Positions 28,317 to 37,200 of a stretch of DNA of 64,000 nt are shown in pieces. Source of the DNA: Candidatus Chryseobacterium colombiense (GTDB taxonomy: Bacteria > Bacteroidota > Bacteroidia > Flavobacteriales > Weeksellaceae); the NCBI GenBank assembly GCA_029203185.1, contig CP119310.1, positions 2,536,001 to 2,600,000 on the forward strand, given 5' to 3'. Each line of letters starts with the position of its first letter. The first letter of the stretch is position 1. The notes beneath the pieces are model-generated. The model did no database searches. It was not told the DNA's origin and worked only from the letters and a program-made list of their open reading frames with translations. The position numbers and the translations under genes are program-made.

Positions 28317-29093
28317 ATGAAGAATTTACTTTTTTTATTGACTGCCCTATTATGTATTAATCTTTCTGCACAAAGCAAAGACAAAGATTATAGTAACATT
28401 TTAAAAAGTAGAAACATCTATGAGCTTAATGCTTTCTTGCGGGATGCCCATCCTGATGAACCCCGTCGTTCTATCATAAAACCAAGAGTAATGCAGCTGA
28501 TGAAGGAATATATACAAAACGCTGCTCCGGGAGATCCAAAAGTAAAAACGATGCAGGAAAACCTGGCACTTTTAAAAAGACGCCCTTCTACAAAGATTAC
28601 TTTTGATGAAATGAATGCAAAAATAAAGGAAAAGCAAATTGCAAAATATAGAGCAGAGCTAGCTTCGGGAGTATCATCAGTAAAATACACTCCGAGTACT
28701 GCTCAAAATGTGTATGTAGCCAATACTGCAGCTACAACGACGAAAGCAGCAATTCCGAATACTGAAGCCGATGAATTCAATATGCTTATGGCCAGTAATC
28801 CTGACGAGCATAAAAATAAAACAGTTAAAATATTAAATTCATTATTCGACAATGATCCTAATGCTAAAGAATGTATTGTGATGATTGAGAACAATTCTGA
28901 CTGTAATATTATCGTAAGGATGGAAGGTGTTGGAAATACCAAATATCGACTTGCCGTACCTGCACACGGAGATAATTCCGTTGTAATTGAGAAAGGAAAT
29001 TATCTGTTTACAAGCTTGGTTTGCGGAGCACAATATGCATCACAGAAAACTGTTCAAAAACCAATAATGGTTGCCTTAAGCAATCCTAAATAA
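28317..29093 (+). CDS. Secreted protein, second member of the DUF6759-like family
   Basis: A 258-residue protein. I choose the start MKNLLFLLTALLCI, which gives a signal peptide ending NLSAQ; an upstream in-frame ATG at 28272 would add 15 residues that spoil it. Residues about 20-105 are helical and charged (DEPRRSIIKPRVMQLM). The C-terminal 90 residues share the family pattern: LNSLFDNDP, IENNSDCNIIVRMEGVGN, VIEKGNYL and LVCGAQY. It is homologous to the products at 10779 and 29936. Function unknown. It lies upstream of trmB with a 79-base gap holding the trmB promoter element. Confidence 0.72.
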   Translation: MKNLLFLLTALLCINLSAQSKDKDYSNILKSRNIYELNAFLRDAHPDEPRRSIIKPRVMQLMKEYIQNAAPGDPKVKTMQENLALLKRRPSTKITFDEMNAKIKEKQIAKYRAELASGVSSVKYTPSTAQNVYVANTAATTTKAAIPNTEADEFNMLMASNPDEHKNKTVKILNSLFDNDPNAKECIVMIENNSDCNIIVRMEGVGNTKYRLAVPAHGDNSVVIEKGNYLFTSLVCGAQYASQKTVQKPIMVALSNPK

Positions 29094-29148
29094 TACGCAA
29101 AAAGTCCTCAAAACGATTATAAAAATCAAAAAATAGGTATTTTTTCAT

Positions 29149-29156
29149 TACTTTTG
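29149..29156 (+). promoter_or_regulatory. -7 promoter element of trmB
   Basis: TACTTTTG fits TAnnTTTG, 16 bases before the trmB ATG. Confidence 0.55.
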
Positions 29157-29172
29157 TCCGATTTTATATAGT

Positions 29173-29850
29173 ATGGGCAAAAACAAACTTGCGAGATTCG
29201 CAGAAAATAAAATATTACCAAATGTAGTTCAGCCAACAAGAGAAGAAGCACTGAATGGTTTTGAACTAAAAGGAAACTGGAGAAAAGATTTCTTCAAAAA
29301 TGAAAATCCTATTGTTTTAGAACTAGGTTGCGGAAAAGGAGAATATTCTGTAGGTCTTGCCAAAACATTTCCTGAAAAAAACTTTATCGGAATAGATATT
29401 AAAGGGGCTAGATTTTGGTTTGGAGCCAAAGAAGCTGTTGACAATAATATGCATAACGTAGCATTTTTAAGAAGCCAGATCGAACTGGTGGACTGTTTCT
29501 TTGCAGAAAATGAAGTCGATGAAATCTGGATTACTTTCCCAGACCCTCAAATAAAATACAGACGTACCAAGCATAGATTAACTCACCCGGATTTTCTAGA
29601 CAGGTATAAAAAATTTTTAAAACCTGGTGGAATAATTCATTTAAAAACAGATTCGGAGTTCTTACATGGCTATACTTTAGGTTATCTTCAGGGAGCTGGA
29701 TATGAAATCATAAGCGCCCATCATGATATTTACAGTGCTCTTGAATATGATCCGGGAACACCTCATTTAAGAGACATCAGAACGTATTATGAAGAGTTAT
29801 TTTCTGCAAAAGGGAAAACAATTACATACATAAAGTTCAGAATAAACTAA
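29173..29850 (+). CDS. trmB: tRNA (guanine-N7-)-methyltransferase
   Basis: A 225-residue class I SAM-dependent methyltransferase that forms m7G46 in the variable loop of tRNA. VLELGCGKGEYSVGLAK near residue 49 is the SAM-binding motif I, NFIGIDIKGAR is motif II, and ITFPDPQIKYRRTKHRLTHP around 115-135 is the TrmB-specific catalytic and tRNA-binding stretch. Length is typical. It has its own -7 element and a strong terminator. Confidence 0.96.
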   Translation: MGKNKLARFAENKILPNVVQPTREEALNGFELKGNWRKDFFKNENPIVLELGCGKGEYSVGLAKTFPEKNFIGIDIKGARFWFGAKEAVDNNMHNVAFLRSQIELVDCFFAENEVDEIWITFPDPQIKYRRTKHRLTHPDFLDRYKKFLKPGGIIHLKTDSEFLHGYTLGYLQGAGYEIISAHHDIYSALEYDPGTPHLRDIRTYYEELFSAKGKTITYIKFRIN

Positions 29851-29853
29851 TAT

Positions 29854-29881
29854 AAAAGGTAAGATTTTCTTACCTTTTTTC
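29854..29881 (+). terminator. Intrinsic terminator after trmB
   Basis: A perfect 11-bp stem (AAAAGGTAAGA with TCTTACCTTTT), loop TTT, then more T. Confidence 0.92.
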
Positions 29882-29935
29882 GTTTCTATATTTTACATAT
29901 AAAAAACACCTCATCTATCTTTTAAATCTAATTGC

Positions 29936-30379
29936 ATGAAAAGAAAAATAATTTTAGTAATATCTGTATCTCTGCTTTTAATTAGCTGTAGCACAACTTA
30001 CCATACAGAGACATCAGCTGCTTCTAAAAGTCCTCAACCTAGAAGCACTGCTCCTTCAATATCCCAAACCGAACAGGAATATAATACCTTAATAAAAACC
30101 TACAAACCGGAAACTGCGGATGTATTAACCGATCTATTCAATGATAGCTCAAACAGCCCCAAAACATCCATTACGGTTACCAATAAGTCTCGCTGTAATA
30201 TGGTATTGACAATCACCGGAAAGAATTACTCAAAAAAGATTCCTATCGGTGCCGGTAAAATCGGATATGCTATGGTTCTTAAAAATCAAAATTATAATTT
30301 GTCCGGGATGGTTTGTAATTCGGTTTATAAAAAGACTCAGTTTATTTCATCTTCTTACAGCATTACGCTTTCTAATTAA
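29936..30379 (+). CDS. Small lipoprotein, third member of the DUF6759-like family
   Basis: A 147-residue predicted lipoprotein with LLISC placing the lipidated cysteine at 18. A serine- and proline-rich linker follows. Then the family domain: VLTDLFNDSS, VTNKSRCNMVLTITGKNY, LKNQNYNL and MVCNSVY. It is homologous to the C-terminal domains of the products at 10779 and 28317 and is the shortest of the three. The shared CNM and VC cysteines suggest a conserved disulphide in the periplasm. Convergent with rpsB across a shared bidirectional terminator. Function unknown. Confidence 0.75.
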   Translation: MKRKIILVISVSLLLISCSTTYHTETSAASKSPQPRSTAPSISQTEQEYNTLIKTYKPETADVLTDLFNDSSNSPKTSITVTNKSRCNMVLTITGKNYSKKIPIGAGKIGYAMVLKNQNYNLSGMVCNSVYKKTQFISSSYSITLSN

Positions 30380-30395
30380 CCGAATTTATAAAATA

Positions 30396-30429
30396 AAAAA
30401 TCCGTTAAGTGAATTCTTAACGGATTTTT
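30396..30429. terminator. Bidirectional terminator between the 29936 lipoprotein gene and rpsB
   Basis: A perfect 14-bp stem (AAAAATCCGTTAAG with CTTAACGGATTTTT) with a six-base loop. It serves both converging genes. Confidence 0.94.
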
Positions 30430-30452
30430 ATATTTTAAAGATAAATCTTTAA

Positions 30453-31214
30453 TTATTCAGCATCGAAATCAGCATCTTTATCAGCAGATACTACTTCTCC
30501 TTCTTCTTTAGATTTTTCTTTATCAGCTTTTCTTTGAGACTGACCGTCTTTGATAGATTCTGAAACAATGCTCAAGATCATATCGATAGACTTAGAAGCA
30601 TCATCGTTTCCTGGGATAACGAAGTCAACTTTTCTTGGGTCAGAGTTTGTATCAACAATACCGAAAACTGGAATACCTAATTTCTTAGCTTCAGTTACAG
30701 CGATGTGTTCTCTCAAGATATCTACAACGAAGATTGCAGAAGGAAGACGAACCATGTCAGAGATAGAACCTAAGTTTTTCTCTAAGTTAGCTCTTTGTCT
30801 GTCTACTTGTAATCTTTCTTTTTTAGATAAAGTTTCGAACGTACCATCCTTTTTCATTTTGTCGATAGCGTTCATTTTCTTTACAGCCTTTCTGATAGTA
30901 ACAAAGTTTGTTAACATACCTCCTGGCCATCTTTCTGTAATATAAGGCATATTAAGTTCAGAAGCGTGCTTTGCAACTACTTCTTTCGCTTGCTTCTTAG
31001 TCGCTACGAAAAGAACTTTTTTACCTGCAGAAGTTAATTTTTCTAAAGCGTTACAAGCCTCATCCAATTTAACTGCTGTTTTATGTAAGTCTACAATGTG
31101 AATACCGTTTTTCTCCATAAAAATGTATGGAGCCATATTTGGATTCCACTTTCTAGTCATGTGACCGAAGTGTACACCAGCCTCTAGAAGGTCTTTTACA
31201 TTTGCTTTTGCCAT
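30453..31214 (-). CDS. rpsB: 30S ribosomal protein S2
   Basis: A 253-residue ribosomal protein of the small-subunit body. LLEAGVHFGHMTRKWNPNM at the N-terminus and RWPGGMLTNFVTIRKAV, IVDTNSDP and VIPGNDDA are S2 signatures. The acidic tail (KEEGEVVSADKDADFDAE) is normal for Bacteroidota. It is third in a minus-strand block after rplM and rpsI but is separated from rpsI by a 208-base spacer. tsf, the usual next gene, is missing: the transcript ends at a perfect terminator 23 bases after the stop. Confidence 0.98.
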   Translation of the reverse strand: MAKANVKDLLEAGVHFGHMTRKWNPNMAPYIFMEKNGIHIVDLHKTAVKLDEACNALEKLTSAGKKVLFVATKKQAKEVVAKHASELNMPYITERWPGGMLTNFVTIRKAVKKMNAIDKMKKDGTFETLSKKERLQVDRQRANLEKNLGSISDMVRLPSAIFVVDILREHIAVTEAKKLGIPVFGIVDTNSDPRKVDFVIPGNDDASKSIDMILSIVSESIKDGQSQRKADKEKSKEEGEVVSADKDADFDAE

Positions 31215-31422
31215 GTTTTCTGTTTTTGTTAGTTTACTTTCCGTTTTTTAAACAATCAACAACTTCTTTAGATGGGAGAAGCGTTTGGATGCTAAACGTA
31301 ACGGGCAATTGGCGTTCTGCTTTTTGCTTGTGGCAATTGGCTTTGCGCCGAGATTAAGTTTAAAAAAAAATTTAATACATTTCTGTAACCAATAGCTATA
31401 AGCCATTCGCCAACGAGAAATC
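31215..31422 (-). repeat. rpsI-rpsB spacer with GGCAATTGG direct repeats
   Basis: This 208-base spacer is long for a ribosomal operon. GGCAATTGG occurs at 31304 and 31332, with TTGGC-type words around them (GGCGTTCTGC, GGCTTTGCGCC) and AAGCCATTCGCC near 31401. There is no open frame and no cloverleaf. It may be a degenerate dispersed word-repeat, or a structured S2 leader; the sequence alone does not decide. Confidence 0.45.
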
Positions 31423-31809
31423 TTAACGTTTTGAGAATTGGAATCTCTTTCTTGCTTTTTTCTGACCTGGCTTCTTTCTTTCCACCATTCTTGCGTCTCT
31501 TGTAAGTAAACCAGCTGGTTTCAAAGCTAATCTGAATTCAGCATTGATTTCGCATAAAGCTCTTGAAATACCTAATCTGATAGCTTCTGCCTGACCTGTA
31601 TTACCACCACCGAAAACATTTACGGTAACGTCATACTGACCAACAGTTTCAGAAAGGATGAACGGTTGGTTCAATTTGTAAACCATCACGTCTGTAGAGA
31701 AATAAGTTGCAGCATCTTTACCGTTTACTGTAATAACACCAGTTCCTGGCTTTACATAAACTCTAGCTACAGAAGTTTTTCTTCTTCCGATTTTGTGAAC
31801 TATAGACAT
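31423..31809 (-). CDS. rpsI: 30S ribosomal protein S9
   Basis: A 128-residue small-subunit head protein. The N-terminus KIGRRKTSVARVYVKPGTG, the middle VFGGGNTGQAEAIRLGISRAL, and the basic C-terminus ending KKARKRFQFSKR, which reaches the P-site tRNA, are all standard. It starts seven bases after the rplM stop, so the pair is co-transcribed. Confidence 0.98.
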   Translation of the reverse strand: MSIVHKIGRRKTSVARVYVKPGTGVITVNGKDAATYFSTDVMVYKLNQPFILSETVGQYDVTVNVFGGGNTGQAEAIRLGISRALCEINAEFRLALKPAGLLTRDARMVERKKPGQKKARKRFQFSKR

Positions 31810-31816
31810 AAATTAA

Positions 31817-32272
31817 TTATTTAAATTCGTTAACATTAATTGTTTTAGGCTGTTGAGCTTCATGTTTGTGCTCAGTTCCTTCATATAAGTAAAGGTTCTT
31901 CAATAAAGCAGCTCCCAATCTGTTTTTAGGCAACATACCTTTTACAGATTTTTCCAATACTTTTAAAGAATCTTTCTTCTGAAGTTCAGCCGCAGTCATA
32001 GACTTCTGTCCTCCAGGGTAACCTGTATGCCAGATATAAGTCTTATCGTTCCACTTGTTTCCAGAAAGAGTAACTTTCCCAGCGTTCAAAACGATTACGT
32101 TATCACCACAATCTACGTGAGGTGTGTAGTTCGTTTTGTGCTTACCTCTCAAAATCTTTGCAACCGTAGAAGCTAGTCTTCCCAACGGTTGTCCTTCAGC
32201 GTCTACCACAACCCATTCTTTATTAGCAGTAGCTTTGTTCGCTGAAACAGTTTTGTAACTTAATGTATTCAC
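31817..32272 (-). CDS. rplM: 50S ribosomal protein L13
   Basis: A 151-residue large-subunit protein. WVVVDAEGQPLGRLASTVAKIL and the HTGYPGG and VKGMLPKNRLG segments are L13 signatures. The only fitting start is GTG (residues MNTLSYKT follow), since no ATG lies in frame near the N-terminus. First gene of the rplM-rpsI-rpsB block, with a -7 element 46 bases upstream. Confidence 0.97.
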   Translation of the reverse strand: MNTLSYKTVSANKATANKEWVVVDAEGQPLGRLASTVAKILRGKHKTNYTPHVDCGDNVIVLNAGKVTLSGNKWNDKTYIWHTGYPGGQKSMTAAELQKKDSLKVLEKSVKGMLPKNRLGAALLKNLYLYEGTEHKHEAQQPKTINVNEFK

Positions 32273-32318
32273 ACGTTTTAGTTAAAGATTAAACATAATT
32301 TTCCCCTAAAAGGGTGTG

Positions 32319-32326
32319 CAAAGGTA
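32319..32326 (-). promoter_or_regulatory. -7 promoter element of rplM operon
   Basis: On the minus strand TACCTTTG fits TAnnTTTG. A short CCC/GGG hairpin (32303-32314) lies between it and the GTG start. Confidence 0.6.
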
Positions 32327-32582
32327 CAAATTATTTTCGGATTGCAAAAACATATTTCATTTAATCTATTGATGTAGGATTGTGCCTCTGCTATTCAATA
32401 GACTTATTCAATAATCTCGAATAAGAAATAAACGTTGTTTTTTAATCAATATGAATATTGTATACATTTCAAAAAACAAACAATCATTTTAAAATCATTT
32501 ATTTTTAAACCCTATTTATTAATTTTATTTAAACATTCATCCAGAATATTATCAATATGATTATTTTATATTCATAATTAAT

Positions 32583-32590
32583 TATATTTG
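32583..32590 (+). promoter_or_regulatory. -7 promoter element of the DUF3667 gene
   Basis: TATATTTG fits TAnnTTTG, 19 bases before the ATG. Confidence 0.55.
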
Positions 32591-32609
32591 TGCTAAACAC
32601 TAAAAAACT

Positions 32610-33734
32610 ATGAGCCACGGCAAAACCCGAGATGATAAAACTTGCCTTAACTGCGGACATACCGTTGAAGAAAGATACTGCCCGCATTGCGGACAGGAAA
32701 ATATAGAACCTAAACAACCATTTCATTATCTTTTCACCCATTTCATTGAGGATTTCACCCACTATGACGGAGAGTTTTGGAAAACAATAAAATATTTATT
32801 ACTCAAACCGGGAAAACTAACCAGAGAATACCTTGCAGGAAGGCGACAGATGTATGTTGCTCCGGTAAAGCTATACATTTTCATAAGTTTTATTACTTTT
32901 TTTCTTCCCCCTCTCATTTCAAGTTCTGAAGAAGAATCAACCGGGCCTGAGAAAAAATCACAAATTGCCAAAGAAATTGAAAAAGAAAAAGCCAAAGATG
33001 AAAAAATTGCCCAAATCACAGACAATTTAAAACAAAACCTATCTAAAGAACAGCTGAATAAAGACTCATTAGAATCCAAACAGGCTGTTAAAGATATAAA
33101 GGTAACAGAAGTCAACGGAAATGACATTGATACAGACGCTTTAGGAGAAACTAAAGACGGAAAAATAAGTGTTCTCGGAGCAACAAGCATGAAGCAGTTT
33201 GACTCACTTCATTCAAAAAACAAAAAAAATCATGCGATCTATGTTTTCATGAAGCCTTTCGCAAAAAAGATCTTTCATATGCAAGAACAGGGTCTGAAGA
33301 GAGATCTTATTTTTGCTAAATTCAAGGAAACTATGATTCATACGCTTCCGAAAGCATTATTCATTTACCTCCCTGTTTTCGCCTTCTTCATCTGGATCTT
33401 TCATAATAAAAAGAAATGGTGGTATTTTGACCATGGAATTTTTACCCTTCACTATTTCTCATTCCTATTATTAGGAACCCTTATCTTAATATTTCTTGAT
33501 AGAATTACAGATCTTTTACCAGATTATATTCCTTTAAATTTATTAATTATACTTATTAATATTGCAGCTGTCATTTATATGTTCATCTATTTCTTTATAG
33601 CTCACCACAGAGTCTACGAAAGTTCCCGAACGATGAGTATCTTCAAAGGCATATTTTTATTTATGATCAATTTTATCGGAATAATCTTTATGGGACTATT
33701 ATTAATGTATGCAAGTTTTATAATGATGCATTAA
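32610..33734 (+). CDS. DUF3667 membrane protein with N-terminal zinc ribbon
   Basis: A 374-residue protein. C12-x2-C15 and C24-x2-C27 form a zinc-ribbon start, followed by HYLFTHFIEDFTHYDGEFWK and the LLLKPGKLTREYLAGRR motif that defines DUF3667. One membrane segment follows at about 85-105, then a charged, coiled-coil-like lysine/glutamate-rich stretch of about 100 residues, then four or so hydrophobic spans in the last 130 residues. Inner-membrane location is likely. The family is common in Bacteroidota and of unknown function. Its stop overlaps by four bases the stop of the convergent gene. Confidence 0.85.
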   Translation: MSHGKTRDDKTCLNCGHTVEERYCPHCGQENIEPKQPFHYLFTHFIEDFTHYDGEFWKTIKYLLLKPGKLTREYLAGRRQMYVAPVKLYIFISFITFFLPPLISSSEEESTGPEKKSQIAKEIEKEKAKDEKIAQITDNLKQNLSKEQLNKDSLESKQAVKDIKVTEVNGNDIDTDALGETKDGKISVLGATSMKQFDSLHSKNKKNHAIYVFMKPFAKKIFHMQEQGLKRDLIFAKFKETMIHTLPKALFIYLPVFAFFIWIFHNKKKWWYFDHGIFTLHYFSFLLLGTLILIFLDRITDLLPDYIPLNLLIILINIAAVIYMFIYFFIAHHRVYESSRTMSIFKGIFLFMINFIGIIFMGLLLMYASFIMMH

Positions 33735-34063
33735 TCACGAAGTGATTTGCTGGCTCTGAAACTTGCAATTAAATAGTAAGCAACGAATACGGTAGAAAAT
33801 TTAAGGATAGACGGAATAGCCAATGCAAGATTGAACAATAGAGCTCCCATTATAACAAGAACTGCCATTGCTAAAAAAGACACCCCTAATTTTTGAGGCA
33901 GTGTAAAATTGGGAGTATCCAGATAATAAGCAATTCCCCAGGCAATCCCGAAAGCTAAGGCATAATAGATATCAAGACCAAGATTTTCTGAGCTGTAAAA
34001 GAAATAATTGATTAAAAAACTCAAAACAGTTCCCAACGCGAAATATAACAATGCCTTTTTCAT
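33731..34063 (-). CDS. Small multi-span membrane protein of unknown function
   Basis: A 110-residue protein made almost entirely of hydrophobic segments (ALLYFALGTVLSFLINYFFY, then ALAFGIAWGIAYYLD, LAMAVLVIMGALLFNLALAI and FVAYYLIASF), about four membrane spans. No motif or named family is recognised. Convergent with the DUF3667 gene, overlapping it by four bases. No operon partner is obvious. Confidence 0.7.
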   Translation of the reverse strand: MKKALLYFALGTVLSFLINYFFYSSENLGLDIYYALAFGIAWGIAYYLDTPNFTLPQKLGVSFLAMAVLVIMGALLFNLALAIPSILKFSTVFVAYYLIASFRASKSLRD

Positions 34064-34237
34064 ACCTTATATAATATGATGCAAAAGTAGAGAAATTAAT
34101 TTGAGAATTTTAAATCAAATATTGCTTTATTTCTAAACGAATGTTTGTTCCACTGGGGAATATTTTGTCAACAAAACAACAATAACCTTTTAAATAACAA
34201 CAACTTAAACTAAAACAAGCAGTTGCTATTTTATTAT

Positions 34238-34245
34238 TATATTTG
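34238..34245 (+). promoter_or_regulatory. -7 promoter element of icmF
   Basis: TATATTTG fits TAnnTTTG, 26 bases before the ATG. Confidence 0.55.
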
Positions 34246-34271
34246 GGAATTCAGAAATTTTCTAGTTTTTT

Positions 34272-37200
34272 ATGGAAACCCAAAAATATACTCCAAAAAA
34301 TAAAGTAAGAATCGTAACAGCTGCATCGTTATTCGATGGTCATGATGCTGCGATCAATATCATGCGCCGTGTCATTCAGGGAACAGGATGTGAAGTCATC
34401 CACCTTGGACACGACAAATCTGCAGAGGAAGTTGTCAATACAGCTATTCAGGAAGATGCTAATGCGATTGCCCTAACTTCTTATCAAGGTGGTCACAACG
34501 AATATTTTAAATACATTTATGACCTTTTAAGAGAAAAAAACTCTCCGCAAATCAAAATTTTTGGCGGCGGCGGTGGTGTAATTCTGCCTGAAGAAATCGA
34601 AGATATCATGTCTTACGGAATCGACAGAATTTATTCTCCGGACGATGGTCGTGAGCTTGGGTTACAGGGAATGATCGACGATTTGGTGAAAAGATCAGAT
34701 TTCGCAACAGGAAAAGATGTTACAGCAAACGATTTAGATACCATCAGTTTTGAAAATTCTACAAGCATTGCAAAAATCATCTCAGCGGTTGAAAACTTTT
34801 CCGAAGAAAAACCTGAACTGGTTGCAGCTATCGATGAAAAATCAAAAGATTTAAATATCCCGATTATAGGGATCACAGGTACAGGTGGAGCCGGAAAATC
34901 TTCATTAACAGACGAATTAGTGAGACGTTTCCTACGTTCCAATACCGATAAAAAAATTGCCATCATCTCCATCGACCCTTCGAAAAAGAAAACAGGAGGC
35001 GCACTTTTGGGAGACAGAATCCGTATGAATGCGATCAATGATCCGAGAGTTTATATGCGTTCGATGGCGACGAGAGAAAACAATGTTTCTGTTTCTCCGT
35101 TCATTCATTCTGCTTTGAATGTATTGAAATTGGCTCATCCAGATGTTATCATCCTTGAAACTTCAGGTATCGGACAATCCGGTTCGGAAGTTTCTGATTT
35201 TGCCGATGTTTCCATGTATGTAATGACTCCTGAATATGGAGCTTCTACGCAGTTGGAAAAAATCGACATGTTGGATTATGCAGATTTAGTAGCTTTAAAT
35301 AAATCTGACAAAAGAGGTGCTCTTGATGCGCTTCAAGCCGTAAGAAAACAATTCCAGAGAAACCATTTGTTATGGGAACAGCCATTGGATGAAATGCCGG
35401 TTTATGCCACAAAAGCATCTCAGTTCAACGACCACGGAACAACTGAATTGTACAACAGATTGGTTTCTAAAGTAAACGATAAATTTGCTGATTTAAATCT
35501 ACAAGGATTTGTTGAACAGGAAATTACAGACGAAGTAACGATTATTCCTCCGAAAAGAGTTCGCTACCTTTCTGAAATTGTAGAAAACAATAGAATTTAT
35601 GATGCAAATATTGAAAAACAAGCAGAGCTTGCGAGAAAAATGTATCATATTGATGGCGTTAAGAACATCATCTCCAACGAAGCTTTAGACGCTGAATATC
35701 AAAAAGCTGAAAAGGAACTTCAACAGGAAAACATTGACTTCCTGAAAACTTGGGATGATACAAAAAAAGCTTTCCATGCAGAGTTTTATTCCTATTTCGT
35801 AAGAGGAAAAGAAATTAAGGTGGAAACCTCAACAGAGTCTTTGTCCCATTTAAGAATTCCAAAAATTGCTTTACCAAAGTATACCGATTGGGGTGATTTG
35901 ATCAAATGGAAAGGTCAGGAAAACCTTCCGGGAGGATTTCCTTTTACAGCAGGAATTTATCCTTTCAAAAGAACCGGAGAAGATCCAACGAGAATGTTCG
36001 CCGGAGAAGGAGGTCCTGAAAGAACCAACAGAAGATTCCACTATGTTTCTGCGGAAATGCCAGCAAAACGTTTGTCTACGGCTTTCGACTCAGTAACATT
36101 ATACGGACAGGATCCAGCTTTACCACCGGATATTTACGGTAAAATCGGAAATGCCGGAGTATCTATTGCAACATTAGATGATGCTAAAAAACTATATTCA
36201 GGCTTTGATCTGGTGAATGCATTGACCTCAGTTTCAATGACCATCAACGGACCTGCACCAATGTTGTTGGCCTTCTTTATGAATGCAGCGATTGATCAAA
36301 ATGTTGAAAAATATATTGCAGAAAATAATCTTGAAGCCAAGGTTGAGGCTAAGCTTAAAGAAAAATTCGATGACAAAGGTTTAGCAAGACCAAAATATAA
36401 CGGTGAATTGCCACCTTCCAATAATGGCTTAGGTTTAAAGCTATTAGGAATTACAGGTGACGAAATTATTCCTGCTGATGTGTATGCTGAAATTAAAGCG
36501 AAAACGATAGCAACTGTTCGTGGTACCGTTCAGGCAGATATTTTAAAAGAAGATCAGGCTCAGAATACGTGTATTTTCTCAACTGAATTTGCTCTAAGAT
36601 TGATGGGTGACGTTCAGGAATATTTCATCAAAGAAAAAGTGAGGAACTTCTACTCTGTTTCTATTTCCGGATATCACATTGCGGAAGCAGGTGCAAATCC
36701 GGTTTCTCAGTTGGCATTTACATTGGCAAACGGTTTCACATATGTGGAATATTATTTGTCAAGAGGAATGGACATTAATGATTTTGCACCGAACTTATCG
36801 TTCTTCTTCTCCAACGGGATCGACCCAGAATATTCAGTGATCGGACGTGTGGCGAGAAGAATCTGGGCAAAAGCAATGAAATTAAAATACGGAGCTGATG
36901 AAAGAAGCCAGATGTTGAAATACCACATTCAAACTTCCGGACGTTCGCTTCACGCTCAGGAAATTGATTTCAACGATATCAGAACGACTTTACAGGCGTT
37001 ATACGCCATCTATGATAACTGTAATTCTCTTCACACCAATGCTTATGACGAAGCTATTACGACACCAACTGAGCAATCGGTAAGAAGAGCAATGGCAATT
37101 CAGTTGATTATCAATAAAGAATTAGGGTTAGCGAAAAATGAAAATCCCCTTCAAGGTTCATTTATCATTGAAGAATTGACAGATTTAGTGGAAGAAGCGG

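Larger units (their letters stand above)
32273..32609. other. 337-base divergent spacer between rplM and the DUF3667 gene
   Basis: It holds the rplM promoter near 32319 on the minus strand and the DUF3667 promoter near 32583. It also has two inverted repeats: TCTATTGA (32365) with TCAATAGA (32395), and CTTATTC (32403) with GAATAAG (32419). No gene is visible. Confidence 0.6.

Noticed and set aside
31215..31422. Possible tRNA or small gene in the rpsI-rpsB spacer
   Set aside because: No cloverleaf, T-loop consensus or open frame could be found.
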